Shown in pieces: positions 1-6,615 of a stretch of DNA of 7,397 bases; within the stretch, counting starts at the first letter, position 1, and each line of letters begins with the position of its first letter. The notes under the pieces were generated by a model. It ran no database searches and had not been told where the DNA came from. It worked only from the letters and a program-made list of their open reading frames with translations. This stretch comes from Candidatus Hydrogenedentota bacterium (GTDB lineage: Bacteria; Hydrogenedentota; Hydrogenedentia; Hydrogenedentales; SLHB01): NCBI GenBank assembly GCA_007130675.1, contig SLSB01000619.1, forward strand, positions 1 through 7,397, given 5' to 3'. The position numbers and the translations under genes are program-made.

Positions 1-371
1 CGGTCCGCATCGTTGGGTTTATGACGCGCATCCACGAGGTGTAGCACAAGCCGCAATTGCTCGCGTCCGCAAATGTATTGGGTAATGGATTGCTGCCAGA
101 GCATGCGCTCTTTCTTCGAGACTCGGGCAAACCCGTAGCCAGGAAGATCAACGAAGAAGACCTCGCCGTTAATGTCGAAAAAGTTTATAAGACGCGTCTT
201 TCCGGGCTTCTTGCTGGTCTTGGCCAAGCCGCGCCGGTTCAGCAGAATATTCAGGAGCGTTGACTTGCCCACGTTCGAGCGACCGGCGAACGCGATCTCC
301 GGGCGGCTCTCGCGCGGGTATTGCTCCGGCCGCACTGCGCTGGTGACAAATTCCGCCTGGCGGACCTTCAT
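1..371 (-). CDS. engB: EngB/YsxC ribosome-biogenesis GTPase, N-terminal 123 codons (3' end beyond window)
   Basis: This is the amino half of a TRAFAC-class GTPase of the EngB (YsxC, YihA) family, which acts in late assembly of the large ribosomal subunit in the cytoplasm. Seen directly: G1/P-loop GRSNVGKS at residues 30-37, the switch I segment KPGKTRLINFF at 55-65 with the expected Thr59, and G3 DLPGYGFA at 75-82. This spacing is typical of EngB, which is usually about 195-210 residues long, so roughly 40% of the protein, including G4 and G5, lies outside the window. The start at 371 is supported by the family-like distance to the P-loop and by a purine-rich GGAAG about 5 nt upstream. The ATG shares bases with the lon stop (ATGA), so translation is probably coupled to lon. 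No promoter of its own is visible. Confidence 0.96.
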   Translation of the reverse strand, partial: MKVRQAEFVTSAVRPEQYPRESRPEIAFAGRSNVGKSTLLNILLNRRGLAKTSKKPGKTRLINFFDINGEVFFVDLPGYGFARVSKKERMLWQQSITQYICGREQLRLVLHLVDARHKPNDAD

Positions 372-2716
372 GTCTTCTTCCGCGAGCGGCCGAAGGCCGC
401 TGTCAACGCTTGGTCGATGTGCTCGATCAACACAAAATTCAGGTCTTTCTTCACTTCACGCGGGATGTCGCGCAGGTCTTTTTCGTTTTCTTTGGGCAAC
501 ACGACGGTCTTGATGCCGGCCCGGTGCGCCGCCAGCATCTTCTCCTTCACCCCGCCAACCGGCAACACACGCCCGCGAAGCGTGACCTCGCCCGTCATGG
601 CCAGCGAAGATTTGGGCGCGCGCTTCTTCAAGGCCGACAACAAAGAAACCGCGATCGGAACGCCCGCGGAGGGACCATCCTTCGGGATCGCACCCTCGGG
701 CACGTGGACATGCACGTCGTAGGTCTTCGCAAAAGTTGCCGGGACCCCCAACTCGCGGGCATGCGCACGGAGATACGTGTACGCCGCTTGGGCCGATTCG
801 CGCATCACCTCGCCCAACTGCCCGGTCAACACGACCTCGCCCTTGCCGCGCGTAAGGCTCGTCTCGATGTGCAGAATATCGCCGCCCACGGAGGTCCAGG
901 CAACCCCGACAGCCACCCCGACACCCGGCTTGGTATCCGCGCGGTTATCGAAATACTCAGGCGGCCCAAGGAGTTCGCCCACCCGCTTCTCGTTGATGAC
1001 CATCCTGCGGTTGTGGCCTTTGCCCACCACCCGCACCGCAATCTTCCGGCAAATGTTGGCGATCTGCCGCTCGAGCTCGCGCACGCCCGCCTCGCGCGTG
1101 TAGCCTTGGATGATGGTTTGAATCCCCTTCGAGGTAAAGCGAACCGCCTCTGCGTCTATGCCGCACTCCTGCATCTGTTTCGGCGCCAGAAACTGCAGCG
1201 CTATGCGCTCTTTCTCGTACGCCGTGTAGCCTGAAAGCCGCACCACCTCCATACGGTCGTGCAGGGGAAGCGGTATCTCGAACTCGTCGTTGGCCGTCGT
1301 AATGAAAAACACTTCCCGCAGGTCCACGTCGACCTCGAGGTAATGATCGCTGAAGGCGTGGTTCTGTTCAGGATCCAGAACCTCGAGCAGCGCCGAGGAC
1401 GGATCGCCCCGAAAATCCATGCTCATCTTGTCCACTTCATCGAGCATAAACACCGGATTCTTCACACCCCCGCGCACCAAACCTTGAACGATGCGGCCCG
1501 GCAACGCGCCCACATACGTGCGCCGATGTCCCCGGATTTCGGCTTCGTCGCGAATTCCCCCCAGAGAAACCCGCACAAACTTGCGTTTCATGGCGCGCGC
1601 CACCGATTTGCCCAGCGACGTCTTCCCCACCCCCGGCGGGCCGACCAGACACAAAACCGGGCCTTTCGACCTCTTGTTCAACTTGCGCACCGCCAGAAAC
1701 TCGAGGATACGCTCCTTCACCTTGACCAGCCCATAGTGGTCTTCATCCAGGACCTTCCGGGCCTCTTTGAGATCAATCACGTCGCGGCTGCGTTTGCTCC
1801 AGGGAATATCCGCCAGCCACTCGAGGTAGGTTCGAATGACACCACTCTCGGGACTCATCGAAGGCATCCGCTCGAAACGCGCATACTCGCGCAAAGCCTT
1901 CTGATGAACCTCCTTGGGCATGCGCGCCTTGTCAATCTGGTTGCGAAGGCCAGCGAACTCGTCCATGCCTTCGTCGCGGGTGCCCAGCTCCTGCTGAATG
2001 GCCTTGAGCTGTTCGTGAAGGTAGTATTCGCGCTGGCCGCGTTCCATCTGGTCCCGCATGCGGTCACGCACCCGCCGCTCGATATCGAGTAAATCGTTCT
2101 CGCGCATCAACAACGCCGAGATACGTTCGAGACGCGCCGACGGCTCCAGTTCCTCGAGCAGTTCCTGCCGTTCGGATGCGCCCAACGGAAGATACGCGCA
2201 GATCAGATCCCCCAGCATCGCCGGCGACTCGATCCCGTGCAAAGACCCCACCACCTCGGGCGACACACGCTGGCTGGCATGGGCATAATCTTCGAATTGG
2301 CCCAAGGTCATGCGCATGTAGGCCACGGTTTCCTCGTCGGCCCCGTCGTCAGGCGCTTCGACCTGCTCGACCTCGGCCTCCTCGTAACCATCTCTGTGGG
2401 CCAGACCCAGAAGCCGCCCGCGCGAAAGACCCTCGACCACCACTTTGATGGTGCCGTCGGGCATACGCAGTGTCTGCAAAATGTTGGCCGCGACACCCAC
2501 ACCGTGCAGATCCTCGATCCCGGGCGAATCAACCTCCGGGTCTACTTGTGAACAAAGGAACAGCGGGCGGTCAGAAGCCAAACTCTCGTCGACCGCCGCA
2601 ACAGAGGCCGGCCGGCCGACCAGCAGCGGCAGTACCATCTGCGGAAACACCACCACATCTTTCAGCGGCAGCAGCGGCAGCAGCCCGGTTTTTTTGACCC
2701 GTTTCGTTCGCGTCAT
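368..2716 (-). CDS. lon: ATP-dependent protease La (Lon)
   Basis: Lon is a homohexameric cytoplasmic AAA+ serine protease that unfolds and degrades misfolded proteins and unstable regulators. From the ATG at 2716 the product is 782 residues, close to the 784 of E. coli Lon. Visible parts: the LON substrate-binding domain beginning PLLPLKDVVVFP near residue 14; a helical and coiled region at about 180-300; Walker A GPPGVGKT at 359-366; pore-loop YVGALPG from about 401; Walker B VFMLDEVD at 422-429; sensor 1 TTAND with Asn476; and the protease domain with nucleophile Ser683 in PKDGPSAG and catalytic Lys724 in GGVKEK. All catalytic residues are present. The frame is open up to a TTG at 2860, but that would add 48 residues absent from the family and would run over the promoter and hairpins. 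The 2716 start has GAGGA 10 nt upstream. It has its own promoter and overlaps engB by four bases. Confidence 0.98.
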   Translation of the reverse strand: MTRTKRVKKTGLLPLLPLKDVVVFPQMVLPLLVGRPASVAAVDESLASDRPLFLCSQVDPEVDSPGIEDLHGVGVAANILQTLRMPDGTIKVVVEGLSRGRLLGLAHRDGYEEAEVEQVEAPDDGADEETVAYMRMTLGQFEDYAHASQRVSPEVVGSLHGIESPAMLGDLICAYLPLGASERQELLEELEPSARLERISALLMRENDLLDIERRVRDRMRDQMERGQREYYLHEQLKAIQQELGTRDEGMDEFAGLRNQIDKARMPKEVHQKALREYARFERMPSMSPESGVIRTYLEWLADIPWSKRSRDVIDLKEARKVLDEDHYGLVKVKERILEFLAVRKLNKRSKGPVLCLVGPPGVGKTSLGKSVARAMKRKFVRVSLGGIRDEAEIRGHRRTYVGALPGRIVQGLVRGGVKNPVFMLDEVDKMSMDFRGDPSSALLEVLDPEQNHAFSDHYLEVDVDLREVFFITTANDEFEIPLPLHDRMEVVRLSGYTAYEKERIALQFLAPKQMQECGIDAEAVRFTSKGIQTIIQGYTREAGVRELERQIANICRKIAVRVVGKGHNRRMVINEKRVGELLGPPEYFDNRADTKPGVGVAVGVAWTSVGGDILHIETSLTRGKGEVVLTGQLGEVMRESAQAAYTYLRAHARELGVPATFAKTYDVHVHVPEGAIPKDGPSAGVPIAVSLLSALKKRAPKSSLAMTGEVTLRGRVLPVGGVKEKMLAAHRAGIKTVVLPKENEKDLRDIPREVKKDLNFVLIEHIDQALTAAFGRSRKKT
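2663..2683 (-). repeat. Tandem 9-bp repeat in the lon 5' coding region
   Basis: On the coding strand CTGCTGCCG is repeated twice perfectly and followed by a third CTG. It encodes Leu-Leu-Pro-Leu-Leu-Pro-Leu at residues 12-18 of Lon. The repeat keeps the reading frame, so slippage would add or remove LLP in the N-terminal domain. A run of seven A (2689-2695) lies just upstream at codons 8-10, where slippage would break the frame. Confidence 0.85.
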
Positions 2717-2726
2717 TCGAAATACG

Positions 2727-2731
2727 TCCTC
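2727..2731 (-). promoter_or_regulatory. Ribosome binding site deciding the lon start
   Basis: GAGGA lies 10 nt before the ATG at 2716. It is moderate in strength and somewhat distant. No comparable site is correctly spaced before the alternative upstream TTG at 2860, where the purine stretch AAGAGGG abuts the codon directly. This favours the 782-residue Lon. Confidence 0.6.
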
Positions 2732-2734
2732 AGT

Positions 2735-2744
2735 CCTGTACAGG
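2735..2744. promoter_or_regulatory. Perfect palindrome CCTGTACAGG in the lon leader
   Basis: A ten-base perfect inverted repeat lies between the predicted lon transcription start (about 2754) and its ribosome binding site. The RNA loop would be too tight for a good hairpin, so if it has a role it is more likely a DNA site for a dimeric regulator. I cannot assign it to a known repressor. It is not a canonical LexA box, which needs CTGT and ACAG separated by 8 bases. Confidence 0.35.
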
Positions 2745-2760
2745 GTATCGTATGCTTGTG

Positions 2761-2790
2761 ATTTCAGATCAAACGCTCGCGCAATGTCAA
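2761..2790 (-). promoter_or_regulatory. Predicted sigma70-type promoter of lon
   Basis: On the minus strand there is a perfect -35 box TTGACA (2785-2790), an 18-nt spacer and a -10 box TGAAAT (2761-2766, 4 of 6 matches). The predicted start near 2754 would give a leader of about 37 nt to the lon ATG. Position, orientation and the perfect -35 box make this the best candidate for independent lon and engB expression. A heat-shock sigma32 promoter is not supported, since no CCCCAT-like -10 box is seen. Confidence 0.65.
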
Positions 2791-2791
2791 T

Positions 2792-2801
2792 ACCGCGCGG
2801 T
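2792..2801. promoter_or_regulatory. Palindrome ACCGCGCGGT abutting the lon -35 box
   Basis: A ten-base perfect palindrome ends one base upstream of the lon -35 box, a usual place for an activator or repressor site. Nine of its bases in overlapping register (CGCGCGGTC, 2794-2802) recur at 2834-2842, inside the loop and inner stem of the hairpin farther upstream. The same word 40 bp apart is about four helical turns. The regulator is unknown. Confidence 0.4.
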
Positions 2802-2823
2802 CGAGCCCCTCCGGGAAAGACGA

Positions 2824-2850
2824 ACCGGAGGAACGCGCGGTCCCTCCGGT
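2824..2850 (-). promoter_or_regulatory. clpX-lon intergenic hairpin with a competing alternative pairing
   Basis: The transcript read from clpX towards lon contains ACCGGAGG and CCTCCGGT, a perfect 8-bp stem. It can be extended by a G-U and an A-U pair around a 7-nt CG-rich loop. The bases after it (TCGTCTTT) are only partly T-rich, so it is a poor intrinsic terminator but could stabilise the clpX 3' end or act as an attenuator. The CTCCGG on the plus strand at 2809-2814 (CCGGAG in the RNA) can compete for the same CCTCCGG arm, giving two mutually exclusive folds. Confidence 0.4.
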
Positions 2851-2863
2851 CCACAAGCAACCC

Positions 2864-2875
2864 TCTTGCGCAAGA
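2864..2875. repeat. Perfect 12-bp palindrome TCTTGCGCAAGA after clpX
   Basis: This twelve-base perfect inverted repeat lies 24-35 bases after the clpX stop codon and upstream of the lon hairpin. It is too compact to be a typical terminator and has no T-tract. It could be a protein-binding dyad. Confidence 0.35.
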
Positions 2876-2898
2876 CCCGCAAAGCGCCCGAGTGCCAC

Positions 2899-4176
2899 CT
2901 AGGCAGAAGCTGAAGATTCGCCCTTCTCGGGTTCCCCTTCGGCCTCGTGCTCATACACAAGCAAAGGCTCCTCTTTGTGAAGAATCACTCCAGGCGTGAT
3001 GATGCACTCGCGCACGTCCTTGCGCGAAGGAATCTCGTACATTACATCAAGCATCGCCTGCTCGAGAATGCTCCGCAACCCACGTGCGCCCGTATCTTTT
3101 TCGATCGCGTGATCGGCTATTGCATCGATGGTTTCATCGCTGAAACGCAGTTTCACATGCTCCAATTCAAACAGTTTCTCATATTGGCGCACGATGGCGT
3201 TCTTCGGCTCCACCAGAATTCGCTTCAAATCGACTTTACTCAATTCGCGCAGCGTCGCAATGATCGGAATCCGGCCGGAAAACTCCGGAATCATGCCAAA
3301 CTTGATAAGGTCTTCCGGCTCGACCAACTCGAGCAGTTCGCCCATGCTCCGCGCATGGCGTGACCGCACCTGGGCGTTGAAGCCCATCACATTCTCGCGC
3401 GTGCGCCGCTCGATAATCTTGTCAAGCGAATTAAATGCACCCCCGCATATAAACAGGATGTTGGTCGTGTCAACCTGAATACATTCCTGCTGGGGATGCT
3501 TGCGCCCCCCCTGCGGAGGCACATTGGCCACAGTGCCTTCCAACAGTTTCAGGAGGGCCTGCTGCACACCCTCGCCCGAAACGTCGCGCGTGATCGAAGG
3601 GCTGTCACCTTTACGCGCTATCTTGTCGATCTCGTCAATATAAACAATACCCGTTTCCGCGCGAGCAGGATCAAAGTCCGCAGCCTGCAAAAGCTTGAGT
3701 ATCACATTCTCGACGTCATCGCCCACGTAGCCCGCTTCCGTCAGAGTAGTCGCGTCCACCACCGCAAAGGGCACGTCAAGCATTTTGGCCAGCGTCTGGG
3801 CTAGAAGTGTCTTACCGCATCCCGGAGGACCAATCAGAAGCACGTTGGACTTGTGAAGCTCAACACCATCGATCTCGCCACCTGCGAGAATGCGCTTGTA
3901 GTGGTTGTGAACCGCCACCGAAAGAATGCGCTTCGACTTATCCTGTCCAACAACATACTGGTCCAGGTAGTTGGCGATCTCGTCGGGACGCGGAACCTTC
4001 AAACCCCGCGAAAACCCTTTACGCGCCCGGTCTTCGGCAACAATCTCCGAACACAACTGGACGCACTCATCGCAGATGTTAACCTCAGGGCCGGCAATCA
4101 GCTTGCCGACCTCATCGTGACGCTTCCCGCAGAACGAGCAGCTCGGAACGTCACCGCGTGTACGATTTGGAGCCAT
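2899..4176 (-). CDS. clpX: ATP-dependent unfoldase ClpX, specificity subunit of ClpXP
   Basis: ClpX is a hexameric AAA+ unfoldase that recognises degradation tags, unfolds the substrate and threads it into ClpP in the cytoplasm. The product is 425 residues, normal for the family. Visible: an N-terminal C4 zinc-binding domain (Cys13 and Cys16 in CSFC, Cys35 and Cys38 in CDEC); Walker A GPPGCGKT at 116-123; pore-1 loop GYVG at 149-152; Walker B VYIDEID at 178-184; the pore-2/RKH region PPQGGRKHPQQE from about residue 220; the ClpP-docking loop, here MGF at 264-266 where E. coli has IGF; and sensor 2 GARGLRS at 363-369. The start at 4176 is fixed by AAGGGAGGT with GGAGG 5 nt upstream. The frame extends to a TTG at 4197, but that would place this site inside the gene. 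The C-terminus is acidic and Ser/Ala-rich. It has its own strong promoter. Confidence 0.98.
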   Translation of the reverse strand: MAPNRTRGDVPSCSFCGKRHDEVGKLIAGPEVNICDECVQLCSEIVAEDRARKGFSRGLKVPRPDEIANYLDQYVVGQDKSKRILSVAVHNHYKRILAGGEIDGVELHKSNVLLIGPPGCGKTLLAQTLAKMLDVPFAVVDATTLTEAGYVGDDVENVILKLLQAADFDPARAETGIVYIDEIDKIARKGDSPSITRDVSGEGVQQALLKLLEGTVANVPPQGGRKHPQQECIQVDTTNILFICGGAFNSLDKIIERRTRENVMGFNAQVRSRHARSMGELLELVEPEDLIKFGMIPEFSGRIPIIATLRELSKVDLKRILVEPKNAIVRQYEKLFELEHVKLRFSDETIDAIADHAIEKDTGARGLRSILEQAMLDVMYEIPSRKDVRECIITPGVILHKEEPLLVYEHEAEGEPEKGESSASA

Positions 4177-4180
4177 AAGT

Positions 4181-4189
4181 ACCTCCCTT
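4181..4189 (-). promoter_or_regulatory. Strong Shine-Dalgarno site of clpX
   Basis: AAGGGAGGT nearly matches the anti-SD of 16S rRNA, with 5 nt between GGAGG and the ATG at 4176. It is the strongest ribosome binding site in the window. It identifies the clpX start and shows that clpX is translated independently rather than by coupling to clpP. Confidence 0.85.
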
Positions 4190-4211
4190 GGAAACAAGAC
4201 TACCGACAGCT

Positions 4212-4240
4212 CTTATAGCATTGTTACCGGATTTTGTCAA
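4212..4240 (-). promoter_or_regulatory. Strong sigma70-type promoter of clpX with extended -10
   Basis: On the minus strand: a perfect -35 box TTGACA (4235-4240), a 17-nt spacer and a -10 box TATAAG (4212-4217, 5 of 6 matches). The spacer ends in TGC, which makes an extended -10 element (TGnTATAA). The predicted start near 4205 leaves about 29 nt before the ATG. The A/T-rich segment upstream (CGAGAAAACTA) could act as a weak UP element. This is the best promoter in the window and lies in the AT-rich gap between clpP and clpX. Confidence 0.8.
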
Positions 4241-4381
4241 TAGTTTTCTCGCCCAAGGTGTCCGGAATCGCAGTCTATGCTTTTATTTTCCAGCATATCA
4301 GGCTTTTCTGCAAGTTTTGGCCTTGAATTCTACGCCGAAAAACGCTAAAAATCGATAATACTGAACAATATACTAAAGATT

Positions 4382-5005
4382 TTACGGCGCGTTGGCCCCG
4401 CGGCGCAGAATATGGTCGACCAAGCCATACTCCAACGCTTCATCGGCGTCCATGAAGAAATCACGGTCGCTGTCACGGCGAATAGTCTCGATGGGCTGGC
4501 CAGTGTGCCGGGCCAGTATGTCATCGATCATTTCACCAACCCGCACGATTTCGCGCGCCTGAATGTCGATGTCGGAGGCCTGGCCTCGGGCGCCGCCCAT
4601 GGGCTGATGCAGCAAGAACCGCGAATATGGAAGAGCAAACCGTTTTTCCGGCGCCCCGGCGGCCATCAAGAGAGCGCCCATGCTGGCGGCCTGCCCCAGG
4701 CAAATGCAGGAAACATCCGGCTTGATGTACTGCATCGTGTCGTATATGGCCAAGCCCGCCGTCACGCTTCCACCTGGAGTATTGATATACAGCTGAATGT
4801 CCTTGTCCGGGTCCTCGGACTCGAGAAACAGCAGTTGCGCAATCACGTAGTTGGAAACATGGTCATCAATCGGAAAACCGAGAAAAACGATGCGCTCCTT
4901 GAGCATCTTGGAATAGATGTCATACGGGCGCTCGCCGCGGCTCGTATCCTCATAAATCGTGACCGCTTTTAAATCCAGCGGATTTCGTAAGTATTCATGC
5001 GTCAT
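4382..5005 (-). CDS. clpP: ATP-dependent Clp protease proteolytic subunit ClpP
   Basis: ClpP forms the barrel-shaped tetradecameric serine protease chamber that partners ClpX. The product is 207 residues, as in E. coli. The catalytic triad is complete and spaced as in E. coli: Ser108 in GQAASMGA, His133 in LLHQPMGG and Asp182 in DSDRD. Other landmarks are TSRGERPYDIYS at 21-32, LYINTPGGS around residues 72-80 and EYGLVDHIL near the end. The first 12-15 residues are probably a cleaved propeptide. The segment entering the axial loop reads KAVTIYEDT, somewhat unlike the usual PxVIEQT. The frame is open to 5245, but the upstream part is only the out-of-frame complement of the tig coding sequence. 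The ATG at 5005 overlaps the end of tig by 11 nt. The nearest SD (GGAGG, 5021-5025) is 15 nt away, so expression probably depends on coupling to tig. Confidence 0.97.
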   Translation of the reverse strand: MTHEYLRNPLDLKAVTIYEDTSRGERPYDIYSKMLKERIVFLGFPIDDHVSNYVIAQLLFLESEDPDKDIQLYINTPGGSVTAGLAIYDTMQYIKPDVSCICLGQAASMGALLMAAGAPEKRFALPYSRFLLHQPMGGARGQASDIDIQAREIVRVGEMIDDILARHTGQPIETIRRDSDRDFFMDADEALEYGLVDHILRRGANAP

Positions 5006-6470
5006 TGGCGTCTGCTTGCGCCTCCAACTCTTCTTGTTTGACTTCCGTGTCTTTGATCTGGGCGTTTTCCATAACCACGGCCATGGCCTTGGCCCGATAC
5101 AACCGCCCCTCGGTCTGGCTCCGGCGATCGCCTTCCTCGAGATACTGCGCCACCGCATCCGACTGCATGCCGCTGCGTTGTGCGATGGTCGCGACCTCCT
5201 GTTCAAAATCGTCATCGGTGATTTCGATGGCTTCCACCTCGCCAATCTTGTTCAGGGTAACCATGCGCTTGATGTCCATCTCTGCCGCATCGCGCGCTTC
5301 CTTGCGCAACGCATCCTCACGCGCCTCGATATCGGCAGCAGAGCTGCCCGACTGGCGCAACCGAGAAACCTGGTCGCGGTAAATCCCTTCTGCCAGATTG
5401 TTGATAAGCCCCGTGGGCATTTCATACGAGCTCGTCTCGATAACTGCCTTAAGCGCACGCGTCTCGGCAATCTGGTTGCTGCGTTCCGAAAGTCCTTCAC
5501 GCATCTGCTCGGCAACCGAGGTTTTCATCGCGTCGAGACTCTCATAGCCCGCCTGTTTCGCAAATGTGTCATCAAGCTCAGGCATCTTGCGGCGCTTTAC
5601 TTCATTTACCTTGATAGTAAAATCCGCTTTCTTGCCCCGAAGTTCCGCGTTGGGCGTGTTTTCCGGCAGCGTCACCGCGCACGTAAGCTCCTCACCGGAC
5701 GAACAGCCAAGAAGAGCCTCCTCAAACTCGGGGAAAAACCGGTGCGTCCCAAGAATATACGGATACCCACTCGCGGAGCCGCCCGCGAACTCATCGCCAT
5801 CCACGGTTCCCAGAAAATCGATGATCACCTGGTCGCCCTCGGCGGCCTTGCCCTCCTCGACTGTCTCGAACACCGCATACCGCGAACGCATCCGATCGAG
5901 CGCTTCGCTGACTTCGTCGTCGTCCACCTCGACGACCGGCCGCTCGACTTTGATGCCCTTATAGTCGCCCAATTCAACCCGTGGGGCCACCTCGAACTTA
6001 AACGTGACTGCCAGAGGTTCACCCTCCGGGCGGTCCTTCTGTTCCTCCAGACCGTCAATGTCCGGCATTCCGAGCGGGCGCAGGTCTTCATCCTTGACCA
6101 GTTTCTCGAAAGCGGCGCTCACCAGCTTGGCTTCCACCTCACCCTTGACGGCCTTCCCGAATTTCCGCTCGATCAGCTTGCGCGGAGCACGGCCCGGCCG
6201 GAAACCGGGCAACTCAGCCTCTTTCTTGAGTTCATCGAACATTTCGGCCGATTTCTGGGTCTCGTTCGCAAACGGAATGGTTACCTTGACCTCGTACGCG
6301 CAGTCACCCTTGTAATCGATCTCGAATGCAGGATCCTCAACGAACGAATCCGCGTCCTCTTCCTCCCCCGCTTCCGCAGGCGGACTCGAGGGTTCTTCCT
6401 CCGTGCTCACTGCGGGATCGTTCTGTTCCGGTTGCGCGTCGTCTGTCTGATTCTTCTTTTCATCTGCCAT
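4995..6470 (-). CDS. tig: Trigger factor, ribosome-associated chaperone
   Basis: Trigger factor docks at the ribosomal exit tunnel and shields nascent chains. The product is 491 residues against about 430 in E. coli. Residues 1-47 are an acidic low-complexity extension with 17 Asp or Glu and only 2 Lys. The conserved protein begins near AFEIDYKGD at about 48. The ribosome-docking signature GFRPGRAP is at 89-96. The FKBP-like PPIase domain runs about 213-292 (DQVIIDFLGTVDGDEF to FTIKVNEVK). The C-terminal helical chaperone arms occupy about 293-491 and end in an acidic tail. In the PPIase pocket the E. coli Phe198 equivalent is kept (Phe249), but Gly197 is Glu and Tyr221 is Thr. The start at 6470 is chosen because the open frame upstream runs into the tRNA gene. 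The ribosome binding site is weak (AAAGG about 13 nt upstream), so a slightly different start is possible. Confidence 0.96.
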   Translation of the reverse strand: MADEKKNQTDDAQPEQNDPAVSTEEEPSSPPAEAGEEEDADSFVEDPAFEIDYKGDCAYEVKVTIPFANETQKSAEMFDELKKEAELPGFRPGRAPRKLIERKFGKAVKGEVEAKLVSAAFEKLVKDEDLRPLGMPDIDGLEEQKDRPEGEPLAVTFKFEVAPRVELGDYKGIKVERPVVEVDDDEVSEALDRMRSRYAVFETVEEGKAAEGDQVIIDFLGTVDGDEFAGGSASGYPYILGTHRFFPEFEEALLGCSSGEELTCAVTLPENTPNAELRGKKADFTIKVNEVKRRKMPELDDTFAKQAGYESLDAMKTSVAEQMREGLSERSNQIAETRALKAVIETSSYEMPTGLINNLAEGIYRDQVSRLRQSGSSAADIEAREDALRKEARDAAEMDIKRMVTLNKIGEVEAIEITDDDFEQEVATIAQRSGMQSDAVAQYLEEGDRRSQTEGRLYRAKAMAVVMENAQIKDTEVKQEELEAQADANDA

Positions 6471-6530
6471 GGAATCTACTCTGCCTTTTCGCGTTATCCT
6501 TCGGCTTGCACCACGCTTCTGCGCGGCAGG

Positions 6531-6615
<85 letters not shown>

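Noticed and set aside
410..1234. Long plus-strand open frames inside lon (also 1259-2092)
   Set aside because: They are antisense to conserved Lon domains with all catalytic motifs, and have no motif or SD of their own.
2717..2860. Extended 830-residue Lon starting at TTG 2860
   Set aside because: The extra 48 residues are absent from Lon proteins, cover the promoter and palindromes, and lack a properly spaced ribosome binding site.
4276..4297. TATGCT/AGCATA inverted repeat between clpP and clpX as a clpP terminator
   Set aside because: The stem is short and AT-rich with no T-tract on the clpP side, so it is not a credible terminator.
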